In this document: piece after piece, positions 48,286 through 60,439 of the stretch
Layout: each line of letters opens with the position of its first letter
Position numbering within the stretch: position 1 is the stretch's first letter
Assembly (NCBI RefSeq): GCF_047675955.1
Contig: NC_132915.1
Location: 14,875,766 to 14,939,765, forward strand
Origin: Chlorocebus sabaeus
Taxonomy: Eukaryota > Chordata > Mammalia > Primates > Cercopithecidae
Direction: 5' to 3'
DNA length: 64,000 nucleotides
Made by a program: the position numbers and the translations under genes
The notes under the pieces: generated by a model
What the model was told of the DNA's origin: nothing
Database searches by the model: none
The model's input: only the letters and a program-made list of their open reading frames with translations

Positions 48286-48863
48286 TGTTACAAGACAGAT
48301 AAATATGTTACAGGAAAGGGGTCCCGATCCAGACAGACCCCAAGAGAAGTTTCTTGGATTTCACGCAAGAAAGAATTCAGGGCGAGTGTGCAGGGCAAAG
48401 TGAAAGCAAGTTTATTAAGAAAGTAAAGGAACAAAAGAATGGTTACTCCATACACAGAGCAGCCCCCAGTGCTGCCGATTGCCCATTTTTATGGTTATTT
48501 CTTAATGATATGCTAAACAAGGGGTGGATTATTTATGCCTCCCCTTTTTAGAGCATATAGGGTCACTTCCTGGGCTTGCAATGGCATTTGTAAACTGTCG
48601 TGGCACTGACGAGAGTGTAGTAGTGAGGATGACCAGAGGTCAGTCTCGTGGCCATCTTGGTTTCGGTGGGTTTTAGCCCACTTCTTTACTGCAATCTGTT
48701 TTATCAGCATGGTCTTTATAACCCGTATCTTGTGCTGACCTCCTATCTCATTCTGTGACTTAGAATGCCTTAACTGTCTGGGAATGCAGCCCAACAGGTT
48801 TCAGCCTCATTTTACCCAGCTCCTATTCAAGATGGAGTTGTTCTGGTTCACATGCCTCTGACA
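48286..48863 (-). mobile_element. LTR10: LTR10-like solo LTR with 4-bp target duplication
   Basis: The plus-strand edges are TGTTACAAG (48286) and CTCTGACA (48863), TG...CA on either strand. TTTT flanks both sides (48282-48285 and 48864-48867), and removing the LTR and one TTTT joins the L1 text correctly as GCTG-TTTT-GGTTGCTG. Body text: 'aggaaaggggtcccgatccagacagacccc', 'aagaaagaattcagggcgag', 'ggcatttgtaaactgtcg', 'gaccagaggtcagtctcgtggccatcttgg', 'cctcattttacccagctcctattcaagatgg'. This is the LTR of the HERV-I/IP10 group as I recall it. No viral genes remain. AATAAA (minus) lies near 48415. Confidence 0.92.
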
Positions 48864-48867
48864 TTTT

Positions 48868-48945
48868 GGTTGCTGTAGCCTTGCAGTGTAGTTTGAAGTC
48901 TGGTAATGTGATACCTTCAGCTTTGCTCTTTTTACTTAGGATTAC
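48868..48945 (-). mobile_element. L1 ORF2 continuation beyond the LTR
   Basis: 'ggttgctgtagccttgcagtgtagtttgaagtctggtaatgtgataccttcagctttgctctttttacttaggatta' continues the antisense ORF2 text exactly where the LTR interrupted it. Confidence 0.93.
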
Positions 48946-49079
48946 TTAATCTTTTAAACATAGGGTCTTCCTGTTCAAGTACAAGGTATAACTTCCCATA
49001 CATTCCAGCATTCCTTTGTTTCTAAGCCATGTTTATTGATTTTTCTAAATCCGAATTCTGTATATTTCTTTTAGAGCTG

Positions 49080-49235
49080 ACTTTTCAGGTAGGAAGACCA
49101 GTATTAGAATTTTAGCTCTTCTATTTGTCTTAAACTAACGTAATCTCTACTTACCCCGAAAAAGTTATATAACCTCTTTAATTCTCAGTTCCCCCATCTA
49201 TAAAATTTGGAGAAAAGTACCCATCTACCCAATAT
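49080..49235 (+). mobile_element. MIR, sense
   Basis: 'agtattagaattttagctcttctatttgtc', 'aaaaagttatataacctctttaattctcagttcccccatctataaaatttgg' follows sense MIR including its core. Confidence 0.8.
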
Positions 49236-49580
49236 TATCACTATTGCTGCTGCTAATATTATTGCCACTATTATTCCTTTTCTTATTATGACTACTATCT
49301 TATTAATATTGCATGATAATAATAGTTATATTATTATCATTATTATTATTAGGTAGAAAGCACCTTATGTGGATATTATTATTTAGTTTATACAAGAACC
49401 AAATGAAATTAGTGAATTTAAATCTGATAAAAATGTTGTTAGCACAATAGCTTATGTTATGTACTCAATATAGCTTCAGTGTCATTGCTATTGGTACTGT
49501 TAACATCAACATCATGCTCATCATATTATCATTATCATCATGACCATCAAAATCATCATTACTACCATCACCATGCTCAA
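49222..49580. repeat. Degenerate trinucleotide-rich region (ATT/ATC)
   Basis: Two clusters, 49230-49355 (TTA/ATT units) and about 49505-49575 (ATC/CAT units), separated by ordinary sequence. Confidence 0.8.
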
Positions 49581-50146
49581 TTGCAGTTGCCTCCTTAATA
49601 TCCCTTCCACCTTATCCCATCATGAAGGAGTGGGTTTGGTTGGGTTTGCTCCCTGACTCCAAAAGAGGATAATTCTACCCAAAGGCTATGATGACAGGTT
49701 CAGGATGGGCATGTAATCCAAGTCAAAGCCAATTAAAACATGGAATTCCCTCATTCACTATGACTTGTTGATAAGTCTGTGACCCAAGGTGAGCAATGAC
49801 AGAGAACCCAAGTTAAAGAAAAGTTAAAATTCAAGTTAAAGAAAAGAACAAGAAAAGTGCAGTGGGTAGTTTTACATCAGATCCAAACAAAACAGGTCAG
49901 ATCCCTTGTTTAAATTTCTCCAGCAAATTTTCACTGAAAACTTCCTATATATGGAAGGAATATAGAAAAAGGAAAGGGGAAATGTTTAAGGAGTGATGTC
50001 AGACAGAAGAGAGGGAGGCTGAGATGAGCAAGGAGGGAGGGCAAATTTTAAATTCTGGCAAATAGGCAAATATCTGGCAAATAATTTGTTTAGTGGGTAA
50101 AGGAACGATTATCTTTCCTGTAGGGAATAAAAGAAAAAGGAAACCA
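49581..50146. other. Unassigned spacer
   Basis: No gene. 'aaggctatgatgacaggttcaggatgggcatgtaatccaagtcaaagccaatt' may be an old element but is not named here. The phrase 'caagttaaagaaaag' occurs twice near 49810-49850. Confidence 0.4.
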
Positions 50147-50446
50147 GGCCGGGCCCGGTGGCTCAAGCCTGTAATCCCAGCACTTTGGGAGGCCGAGACG
50201 GGTGGATCACGAGGTCAGGAGATCGAGACCATCCTGGCTAACACCGTGAAACCCCGTCTCTACTAAAAAATACAAAATAACTAGCCAGGCGAGGTGGCGG
50301 GGCGCCTGTAGTCCCAGCTACTCAGGAGGCTGAGGCAGGAGAATGGCGTAAACTCGGGAGGCGGAGCTTGCAGTGAGCTGAGATCCGGCCACTGCACTTC
50401 AGCCTGGGCGACAGAGCAAGACTCCGTCTCAAAAAAAAAAAAAAAA
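50147..50446 (+). mobile_element. AluY of Old World monkey type (AluYR-like)
   Basis: Full-length sense Alu: 'ggccgggcccggtggctcaagcctgtaatccc', 'gaggtcaggagatcgagaccatcctggctaacacc', 'ctagccaggcgaggtggcgg', 'gcgcctgtagtcccagctactc', 'gagatccggccactgcac', A tail of 16. The bases GGCTCAAGCC and GATCCGGCCACTG mark the cercopithecid AluY group. Near-consensus, thus young. I do not see a clear target duplication in the A-rich flanks. Confidence 0.95.
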
Positions 50447-51229
50447 GTAATTTAAAAATAACACAATACTTGCCTTGTCTTTTTCAAAATTAAATAATAT
50501 TTTGTCTTTCTTAACTAATTAGTAATTGTAAAACAAAAAGGTAAAATAATAATGGTGATAACATTCTTCCCCTATTTTTGCTGTTAATGGATCCTGGTTG
50601 AGGTATACCAACTTAAAGAAATATTCTCATTTTCCTATTTTCTTGAAGTTTTTGATAGCAGATAGCAGGTCCAGAAAAATATAATTCCTTCAAAGATGGC
50701 TAATCAGAAAATAACAAAGAGACCATATAAAACTTCCTACAGCAAAAATACAGCAAAATGAGGCATGAAGGAAACTGAAAGAGAGAGAGAAAAAAAGAGA
50801 AAATAGTTGCTTGACAGAAGTTAGGTATGAATTAGAAGCAGTAAGGAAACTATATGGCAAAAAATTTAAATAAACAAAGTGGATGACAGGCTTAAGAGAA
50901 TTAGAAAAAAAGAGGCAGAAGAGAATAAAGAAATATAAGAAATTTTGGAGGAAATTATAGATTATAACAAACCTTACAGAAAACCAAAATATGTATACTG
51001 GGTGTGTCTGGAAAAGAAAAAGAGGAGCAGTGAAGGAATTCCCCTCCCCAAAAAATTTAAGAAATGAGAAAAAATGTTGCTTTAAAGATGAAAGAATGAA
51101 TCTTCAGATAAGCATGTTAGAAATAATAATAATACTATTATACAGGAAAAATAAAAATTATGGAATGGGATGTTGAGATTTTATTCTAAAGAAAACAAAA
51201 TTCTGTTATTCTGATTTTGTATGGTTGCG
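50447..51229. other. Unassigned purine-rich spacer
   Basis: A-rich plus strand between about 50690 and 51170, reminiscent of old L1/HAL1 ORF1 but too diverged to call. Confidence 0.35.
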
Positions 51230-51790
51230 TTCCTCCTGAATTGGTTGGCAATTTTGATGATAATTTCAGTTAGAATGAGGTCCCAAAGCTTTTGAGCTTT
51301 TCATTTTATGCATGAGCCTTTCAGTCACCTCTAGTGTGCAGCTGCAAATTACATTTGTTCCCAGACCCTGCCCCTTCAGCTAGAAACCCAGTGTGAGCAA
51401 TCAAATAGGGCTCAGGCTGTCTGCTGCGGGGTTTCTCTCCTTCCCTTTCTTAACTGTCAATTGGGATGCAATTGGCTGGCAGAAACTCTAAGTCGGTTTT
51501 CCCCCACTCCTTATGCAAATTCTACACAGCAAGATGAGCCGTCTCTGTCCCATTTCCAACCAAGGGACTCTCTGCCCAGAGATCTGGAGGCAAGCAGGCA
51601 AACTTGAGACACATCAAGGACTTCCTTCTGGAATTTGTTTTGTGCACCAGAGCACTGTGCAATGAAGTGAGAAAGGTCTGTGATGCTTCCGGAGTTTCCC
51701 CTATTTGATCCACTTTGGGTTGTAATAAGCCAATCTTCTCAAAAGTAGAAGGAGGATGGGGTCTTGAGAAACTTTTACATAAATAAAGTT
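51230..51790. other. Repeat-poor block, candidate single-copy or regulatory sequence
   Basis: No interspersed repeat recognised, base composition more balanced than the surroundings, and a perfect octamer motif ATGCAAAT at 51513-51520. Frames on it (minus 51522-51848, 108 residues) have no known domain. Any regulatory role is inference. Confidence 0.3.
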
Positions 51791-52132
51791 TTTTTTTCCT
51801 GCCCTTTCTCTCTGTCCCGTTCTCCCAGCTTGTTGTCCTATAGAGCACAGGAAGATTTTTATAAATATGTATTTACAGTGCCATATTTTCCTTATGTCTT
51901 ACTCTTAATCCTGTCAAAATTACATCTTTTCCTTTTTTGTTTCCTTGGTCCCTGGACAGAACCCTCCAAGTGGGATGATTAGAGTCCAGGAGGCAGGAAA
52001 AACCCATTCGTGGAGAGGTAGACACACAGCGGGCATTGCTCAGAGCCAGTAGGGACCATGCGGAACCACAGCCACTACTGGATACACTGTCCAAGGCAGA
52101 GAGAAAGGGAGAGAGAGAAATACGCTGGTCTC

Positions 52133-52471
52133 TGAGTCCATTTAGGCTGCTACAACACAATTCCTTAAATTGGGTAGCTTATAAGCAAAAGAAAATTATT
52201 TCTCACAGTTCTGGAGCCCGAGAAGTCTAAAATCAAGATAAACACAGATTCAGCATCTGCTAAGGTCCCATTTCCTGGTTGATAGAATGGTGCCTTCTTG
52301 TTGTGTCCTGACATGGGGGAAGGGGTGAATGAGCTCCTGCTGGCTGCTTTCATTACAAATCCCATTCATGAGGGCTCCACCCTCATGAACTAACAATCTC
52401 TCAACACCAACACCTTGGCTGGGATTTCAGCGTGTGAATTTTGGGGAGACACAAACATTCAGACCATAGCA
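52133..52471 (-). mobile_element. MLT1-type MaLR LTR, antisense
   Basis: 'tgagtccatttaggctgctacaacac', 'gtagcttataagcaaaagaaaattatttctcacagttctgg', 'aaggtcccatttcctggttgata', 'cccattcatgagggctccaccctcatgaac', ending 'acaaacattcagaccatagca'. Typical antisense MaLR LTR; subfamily not resolved. Confidence 0.88.
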
Positions 52472-52707
52472 TCTGGCATTTTCTTTTCTCTTTCTTTGAT
52501 CTCCTGCTAGTGTCTCTCACTGGCTGAAACGCTACTGAAAACACGATTTTATGGGTGTCAGCTCTCTGGAGTTCTGACCAGAGCAAGGGAAAGCAGTGAA
52601 TGATCTGAGGGTAAAGAGGCAAATAAGATATATATCAATGATTTCATGTAAACACAGGATCGCCAAAATTTTGAGAATAATTTAAAATGAAAGACAGGCT
52701 TGCTTTG

Positions 52708-53081
52708 TGTATTAGTTTGTTTTCACCCTGCTATAAAGACGTACCCTAGACTGGGTAATTTATAAAGGAAAGAGGTTTGACTCATAGCTCAGCATGACCT
52801 GGGAGGCCTCAGGAAATTTACAATCATGGCAGAAGGGGAAGAAAACATGTCCTTCTTCACGTGGTGGCAGGAGAGAGAAGTGCAGAGCAAAGAGGGGAAA
52901 AGCCCCTTATAAAACCATCAGATCTCATGAGAACTCACTCATTATCATGAAAACAGCATGGGGGAAGCACCCCGATGATCTAATCCCCTCCCACGAGGTT
53001 CCTCCCCCAATTTGTGGGTATGACAGTTTAGATTACAATTTAAGATGAGATTTTGTCGAAACACAGAGCCAGACCACATCA
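52708..53081 (-). mobile_element. THE1/MST-type MaLR solo LTR with target duplication
   Basis: 'tgtattagtttgttttcaccctgctataaagac', 'actgggtaatttataaaggaaagagg', 'cttataaaaccatcagatctcatgagaactcactcattatcatg', 'cccctcccacgaggttcctccccc', ending 'gaccacatca'. CTTTG flanks both sides (52703-52707 and 53082-53086). Confidence 0.9.
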
Positions 53082-53289
53082 CTTTGATCAAGGGACTTGA
53101 GTGTTATACCCCATGGTGAGAAAGTGCTTCTTTCTTGAACTACCCCACCTTCTCTGATGTTTGGAATCCCTTTCATGGGAAATGAAAGTTCGGTTCCTCA
53201 GATACCAAGCAAAGTAGCACATATTCCTGGGAGAGAGAACACCTGTATCTTCTTCATTCTTTCTATTCCTTTCTTCCTAGAAGATTTGG

Positions 53290-53560
53290 TGCCTGTTATT
53301 CAACAGACACTGTTTTAAGCTTGAGAGATAAAAACGTTAATAAGGCACACTTTAATAAGACATATAAGTACAAATATGTCAAAAGTTATAATTTTGAGCA
53401 AAAGTAGACTTATATAAACAGTATGCTATGAGAACAAAGAGAAAGGAATAACTGATGCAGGGGCATTTGGGCTGCGTCTTAAAGGGTTAAAAATCAGTTA
53501 AAGAAGGGAAGTTACTAGAAAACAGAAAGACTATGGCAACATCAGAGAATGGTGTAGCCT
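53290..53560 (-). mobile_element. L2 fragment, antisense
   Basis: 'ttattcaacagacactgttttaagcttgagagataaaaacgttaa' and, downstream, 'ggggcatttgggctgcgtcttaaagggttaaaaatcagttaa' fit the reversed L2 3' region. Confidence 0.65.
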
Positions 53561-56342
53561 TGCATGCATATTGGAGAAGAACAAAATCTGAACTGCATCA
53601 GTGCCGCAGGCCCTACCCTGGCCTACCCTACACATCCACACACATGTATACTCATAAGAGGCATTACGATTCAGTTCCAATATATCTTTCAAATAAGCCT
53701 GGATGCAACCTCAGAATCCTTCTTGACACAGGGCCACTGACATCTGTTCCTACTTGACTAGCAGTTGCACTATGAAATAAAGCCCTCTGCTCTCTTTACA
53801 CCAGTGTATCATGGGTGGATAGTATGTTTTACATGATGAGGGGCATACGTAACTGAAAGAGGCTAGAAAGGGAGATGACAAAGCAAGGAAAACAATTCAA
53901 GACAGGGAAACTGACAACACTGATATATGACAATTCAATGTGTGGTTTTAGAACAATCCTATGATCAAAACAAAGATGCACTCTTGGCAGAGGCTGCCCT
54001 GGGCTCTGGAGAGAGAACATCCAGTTGCTGTTCTCCCTCTCTGATGACAGTTCCAAAGTCCTGTCTGCATCTATGAGGGCAGGCCTAGGGAAGGTAGTGT
54101 CTACCTGCAACATCAGCATGATATTCTGGGTCTTTCCACACTGGGGCATATTACTGGGTGGGAGTGTCTATAACTAAACAGGGTTACTAAAAATAGTCGG
54201 GATTTCCTTCTACTCCTCCAACCTCCCCTTTTTTGGCCCCCTTGCTACCCCATTTTTTTCCAGGCTCCCTAAATGTGAATATGCATCAATGAAACAAATT
54301 GGGATAGTACTTTTGCACAGTGAAGAGAACAGGCTGAATTTTAGGGTGAATTTTCAAAATTTTAGGTGGATTTTCTTTCAGGGCGTTAGGCTACAGAAAC
54401 TCTAGACTGTAACATAGCTTGAGGTTTTCAAAGCTTTTGAGCTTCCATACAGTCCTGTATCAATAAATTAGCATTTTAGAACTGATAGTATTAGGCAGAG
54501 ATAATGAATAGAGTACCTCATGGTACACATTTAGTACTGTTTTTCAAAAGCTTTGATATCGTATACTTTTTGTTAACTGGAAATTAGCTGAAACATTCTT
54601 ATACATATGATTACAAGAAGGATGTATTACCAGCCCATGTAATTCCAGGTAATTTCTAGCAGTCTTTAATGCTCAAAAAAGGTGTTTACAGAACATTAGT
54701 GAGAAAAGAAAATTCCAGATGTACATTTGATCATCGTTTCATAAGCTATCCCTTTATTTCTCTAGTGTTAGCATGTAGAATTTCCCCTGGTGTCGCATAC
54801 TTCTTAGAGGTTGAGATTTGTGTTAACTGTGTTTTTTTTTCCCACAGGAGGGCATCAGCGCTCTAAGCAGCTTTAGATCTCACCCTCCCTGGATTTGACT
54901 TTAAGAGCTCTATTTTGAGAAAACGAAAACACTTTAAGAGGCTCATACATCTTAGACTATATAAAATTAACATTTGGTTTATCTTCCTGGAGAAGCCATT
55001 CATTCTTTCCTATCATTCACTTAGCAGTGTAAATGATACCTTCTCCCAAGGGGGAAGAGAACATGACACACCTGTGACATTGCCACTCCCTGTGCCCATT
55101 TCTACCTGCACAGTACACTAGGGTCAATTAGTTTCCGTTATATTAAAATAACTTGTAGAATTTTGATGAATGGCAGTACTATGACACATGTGCACTTGTA
55201 ATGAAAATGAATCCATTTAAAAAATGGTGTGTATGTATATTATAGTCCATGGATTTACTTTCATCGCTCAGGATCAAGCCATCATACATTATCTTTGGTT
55301 AATTCCAAATTTCACACCTTTAGGTGAGAGTAGTTCAAGGTAATGATATAGGTAAAACTAATTTAGCTGGATCCTGGGTATATTACTCTCAGTCTAGTTA
55401 TTGGCATAAGGACTAGGAGTTTGTCTGTGAGAACTTTCCATGGCTTGACTTTCTCTCTGCCAATTAAAAATAAATTAATCACCTTCACATTGATATCATC
55501 CCTATAAGACACTGCTTTTCTAGCCTTGCATCTGCCTACTCCATTCTCAGAAGGTCTGCGAGTTCTAACCCGGTGGATAATTCACGTGCCACGTTTGACA
55601 CATGACAGAGGCAGCCCACACTGTATTGCCTTTTCTTACTCTGCCTGTTCCATCAGGAATATCATCCTTAGCCCCCATCTGCATCTTAGAAGCCTGGCTA
55701 CCTTTCAAGGTACAGGATGGATCCCAGATTCCCTGATTCTTGTTCTCATTTTTCCCTGCCCATCCTGCAGGCTGTGATCTCTCTCTAACAAGAATGCAGG
55801 GACACATTGTCATTGATTCTTGGGCACAAACTAGCCCCAATTTTTTATTCACAAATAAGTCTGACGTCCCGTTATCATTTTATTGCAGAGATTATACTAG
55901 ACCCATTGATTTGTTTCTTTAAAGCAGAAATACTCTGCTTTTCACCCAAAAAGGTGGAAAAAGGAGTTCCCTTTTGGTATTTCTGTGAGGTCCTTCTTTT
56001 GCTTCCCCCATGAATTTGTGCCTACTTCCCAATATCTAGTATGTAATGGGACGCTGTGACCATTGACAGCCTGTTGGAGATTCAGTTAGCAGGTTTTGGT
56101 TGGAGGAAATGGAGTAGAGTCAGCTTGCTCAATCCCTGTGTTCTGAGCTCCAATCCCTCTAATTCCCTCTTCTGACATTTCTGTCAGGTGACTGGGGTGA
56201 AAGTGAAGAGGAGTCACTGATTTTACTTTGCAGGTAAGAAGTCAAGTTCAGTGAAGTTACAAGTTGCTCTTGTGCCAAACAAGAATCAGGAGAAGAATAG
56301 AACAAAGAATGTACTTACAGGGATCAGAAATTATACTGTATT
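53561..56342. other. Repeat-poor stretch, nothing recognised
   Basis: Nearly 2.8 kb without a repeat or gene I can name. Several frames of 60-106 residues on both strands have no recognisable domain. Confidence 0.5.
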
Positions 56343-56748
56343 AGGACAGAAATTATACTGTTTTGCACTGCCATAAGAAATACCCAAGACTGGGTAGTTT
56401 ATAAGAAAAGAGGTTCAATTGGCTCATGTTCTGCAGGCTTTACAGGAAGCATGGTGTTGGCATCTGCTCAGCTTCTAGGAGGCCTCAGGAGGCTTACAGT
56501 CATGGCAGAAGGTGAAGTGGGAGCAGGTATGGCACATGGTGAAAGCAGAAGCAAGAGAGAGAGTGGAGGGGGAGGTGCCACACACCTTTAAATAACCATA
56601 TCTCATGAGAACTCACTATCATGAAGACAGTACAAAGCCATGAGGGATCCGCCCCCATGATCCATACACCTTCCACCAGGTCCCACCTCCGGCATTGGGG
56701 ATTACAATTCAACATGAGATTTGGGTAGGGACAAATATACAAATATCA
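56343..56748 (-). mobile_element. MST-type MaLR LTR, antisense
   Basis: 'gcactgccataagaaatacccaagactgggtagtttataagaaaagagg', 'tctgcaggctttacaggaagcatggtgttggcatctgctcagcttctaggaggcctc', 'cacacacctttaaataaccatatctcatgagaactcac', 'ccgcccccatgatccatacaccttccaccaggtcccacctcc', ending 'aaatatca'. Confidence 0.93.
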
Positions 56749-57030
56749 CACACCTCTGGGTTTTATCACTACTAGAGAATTTTGAATTGGTGACTTTTTC
56801 TCTTCTACCTGTTTCTTCATTTTTTTCTTTTTAAACTGGATATTATGACAATTTTTTTAAATAGAAGATCATGAAAATAGCAAATAAAGACTTCCAAAGA
56901 CACTTAAGTCCTTCACTGCATATGCAGCTAATAACTGTAACCACTCCCCCGCTTCATAAACTTGCAATCCAATTATTTGGTCAACAAATGATTATCGTGC
57001 ACCTATTGGGTACTAAACTTTGCGTATTTT

Positions 57031-57104
57031 ATATATATATATATACACACACACACACGCGCACACACACACATACATGCACACACACGTGCCCACACAC
57101 ACAC
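57031..57104. repeat. Compound (TA)n(CA)n microsatellite
   Basis: TA x7, then CA units interrupted by CG and CATG. Alternating purine-pyrimidine throughout. Confidence 0.97.
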
Positions 57105-58571
57105 TATTATGAAAAAAAAAAACAGAAACGGATTTAGTCTCAATTTCTTGTTAAAGTACCAAAATATGGGGATGGTTGAGCCAACCTAATCTTCTACCAT
57201 TTAGGGTCTGAGACTGCTGGCTCTGCTTAGTACTTTATTCTCAACATCTTTTTTTGTGGCATCAAAGCCTTTTTTTGTTCTATCTCGGTCTCATATATTT
57301 TCTGATTCAATGTGACTGAGTTTTCTAACAACTTTTCTTCCTTTTTTTGAAGCTTTTCAAAAGATTTTGAAAAATACTCTGCTCTGTTCAGGTGTAGTCA
57401 TGCATAAAGATGAACTGTCTTTGTTTCACAGCCAAACAGCATTCACTCCTGGAGCACCCCAAGGGAAATCTACATAACTGATACCATCCTTAGCTTGTCT
57501 TGTTTCTCTTCTTCCACCTCACTTTCCTAGTGAACTTCATGAGTTTGGGAATTTCCAAAATATCCTGGCAGTTTATTTTTCTAAAACTGCCTGTGGATCT
57601 TAAAAAGGGGAGGAAGTGGGAAGCAAGATCTGGCAGCCAAAAAGGCATGTGGTCCTCCTTGTATCCTGCCATTTTTTTTTCCTCTTTTTTTCTCAATTGA
57701 TTCTTTAACTGAGTTAGAGCTTGGGTCTGTCAGCAGGCACTGAGCTTCCGAAGTCCAAGCTCGCAGGCAAAGAATGTGTCCCCAGTAGAAGATAGCAGAG
57801 ATACATTCATATAATTCCATGACTGTGGGTGTTGGGGGAGAGAGAGAGGAGGGGATAAGTATATCCCGGGATTGGTTTACACGGGTAAAACCTAATAATT
57901 AAGCAAATTCTCAATACAAACTCATGCAAAAATCTCTCATCTCTTGCCTTAATTGCCATTCTAACTGGGATGCAATACTTACCTTCTTTTTGTTCTTTAC
58001 TTTATCATTGAGTTTTGACCTTCAGTTGTACAGCTTTCTTTTCTGTACTCCCTTGACCTACTTGACCACCATGAACTGATACCTTCAACAGAGTTCACTT
58101 TAAGGATCCAGCGGATATGGCTCATTTCCTGCTCCATCTCATTGCTCACTTGTTTAATAATTTCATCACCAGATTTTCTGTTTACTGCTTTGGTTTCCCA
58201 AAGCCGTTATTTTTTCTTATATCATATTATTTTCTTTTTCTTGCTCTCTTTTCTTCTTCCTGAACTTTTGTTCTTCGATCATCTATACAGGACCACCAGG
58301 ACCACAGTCCCAAGGCCTCTTGCATGGATTTAGCGCTCCATCTATCTGTATGTCTATTGGTTTATAAAACCTTCGAAATAAGAAGAAGAAAAATCATTAT
58401 TGTTAATTAAAGTCTCTATCATTAGCAATAATATACTTGAGTATGTCAACTGTTCAAGCAGCTTAAAGACCCATGAAGGTCCTCAAAACAACAGGCAATC
58501 GAGAAAAAAATAGTTTTATACCTGTCATGAGGGGTTAGTTTTTTGTTGTTTTGTTTTTGTTTTTGTTTTTG
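57105..58571. other. Unassigned spacer
   Basis: No repeat family or gene recognised. A (GTTTTT)n run leads into the Alu at 58530-58577. Confidence 0.5.
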
Positions 58572-58878
58572 TTTTTTTGAGACAGAATCTAGCTCTGTCA
58601 CTCAGGATGGAGTGCAGTGGTGCAATCATGTCTCACTGCAACCTAAACTTCTGGAACTCAAGAGATCTTCTTGTCTCAGCCTCCTAAGTAGTTGAAACTA
58701 CAGGCATGTACCATCAGGACTGGCTAAATATTTTTTCTTATTTATTTATTTATTTTTTTTATAGAGATAGGGCCTCACTGTGTTGTCCAGGCTGGCTTCA
58801 AACTCCTGGCCTCAAGCAATCCTCCTGTCTCCACCTCCCAAAGTGCTGAGATTACAGGTGTGAGCCACCATGCCTGGC
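58572..58878 (-). mobile_element. AluJ, antisense
   Basis: 'gagacagaatctagctctgtcactcaggatggagtgcagtgg' to 'gagattacaggtgtgagccaccatgcctggct', strongly diverged with J-type 'ggctggcttcaaactcctggcctcaagcaatcc'. The linker carries a TTAT/TTTA run at 58736-58760. Confidence 0.93.
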
Positions 58879-59354
58879 TGATAGGTTGAGTTTTTGAAGC
58901 AAATGCATTATTCAGATTTTGGTGGTGACACTAGTGAATTTGTTTCTTAACTTTTGCTAGGGTTTTCCCTTTTGCTGCATAAAGTTTAGGCAATATCAGT
59001 TTATTTTACAAGAGGTAGTTGGGGATTCATCTCATAGCTGCCTTAGCACCACTTTTTGCCTAATTTGACTTGTTGCTGCAAGGTTAAAGACAGGACACTG
59101 AAGATATTTTCTATAGACAATGATTACTGGAGAACCGACCATATCCTAAATAATGGAGGATGGGTCTTTCATTCTTGCAGCTATAAAAATCTCCTAAATT
59201 CCAGAGAACTTGCAATACAAAGAAAGCAAGGATGTTGTATCATGAACCATGCTAATGAGTGTACACCCTGCTTGATGCACCATGTTTGATGAGGAACAAT
59301 GTGTACTAATAGCTTATGAGGAATCTACCATGGCTAGTCACTGTGTTAAGGACT
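58879..59354. other. Unassigned spacer
   Basis: Nothing recognised; the 77-residue frame 59056-59289 has no known domain. Confidence 0.5.
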
Positions 59355-59765
59355 GGATATATATCTGTTTATGTGTCAAGATGGGCTGAGATATGCTACA
59401 ATAATAATCTTAAAATTGAGGTAGCTAAATCAACATAGGTGTGGTTCTCATTCATTTTATGTATTTATCAGGGACACATGGAGGGCTCTGCTCATTGTCA
59501 TCTTTCAGGCTGAGTGGTTGCCATCTTGAGAGTTTCCAGTCATGGAAGGAAAAAAGACCTTGTAATATATCAAACCAGCAACCACATACTCTGCCCTGAA
59601 AGCGTCACCTACTATTTCTGTTGACAATTCATTAGTCCAATGGCCACATGGTCCACTCCACACACAAGGTGTCAGGGAGTGTAATTCCAACATGTGCTCA
59701 GAAGGGTGAATGAATGGACACATTTGGTCACTCACATGAATGACTATCACAAACTGCATCTAGAT
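59355..59765. mobile_element. Ancient repeat, family not named
   Basis: 'tctgctcattgtcatctttcaggctgagtggttgccatcttgag', 'cacctactatttctgttgacaattcattagtccaatggccacatgg' and 'caacatgtgctcagaagg' match a repeated mammalian element that I remember with the motif CACATTCCATTGGCC...GTCACATGGCC, here antisense or sense undetermined. Confidence 0.45.
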
Positions 59766-59999
59766 CTCATTCTGTTCTCAGCAAGTTTACAGTCAGTAGT
59801 GTGTGGAGGGGTGAAGGGAAGGGAAGGGTAAGTGGTGGACAGTAGATTCAGACACGTATATAAACAATACAGAGCAGTATGATGAAGGAAACAGAATGTC
59901 TAATGAGAGCACATAGGTTGGGACCTTGCCCATGCATAAGGTCATGAAAGGCTTCTAGATAAATCTGACATATGAGGGATAGTATAAGTCAGTCTATTG

Positions 60000-60165
60000 G
60001 CAAAGGATATTATATTTAATCCTCACAACTACCCTAAAATGTAGGAATAAATAAGCCTCTTTTATACGTGGTGAAATTGTCACTCAGAGAGTCATACAGA
60101 GTGAACCAGGAGTAGAATCCAAGCCCTGCTTCCTCCAGAGCTGCTGCTTTTAAACGCTCAGCTAG
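60000..60165 (-). mobile_element. MIR, antisense
   Basis: 'atatttaatcctcacaactaccctaaaatgtagg', 'acgtggtgaaattgtcactcagagag', 'gaaccaggagtagaatccaagccc'. Confidence 0.82.
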
Positions 60166-60439
60166 AGTTGAAGGAGGAGACTTTCTTGGTAGGCTTTTTG
60201 AAAGGAAGAGCAGTTTTTGTTTAACTTTAAAAAAATCAGGTTAAAAATACCTCAAAAGAACACCTGTGATCTCAATCCAGGTTAATATTGTATAGCACAA
60301 ATTATAACACAATTCCAAAATACTAATTGCTACATGAGACATTACATCTATCTTGGGGAGGAAATCCAGTGGTGCTAATTAAACAGTGTATTTCTCTAAA
60401 AGCAATAATTGAGGCTTGGATTTAAACAAAACAGTTCTG

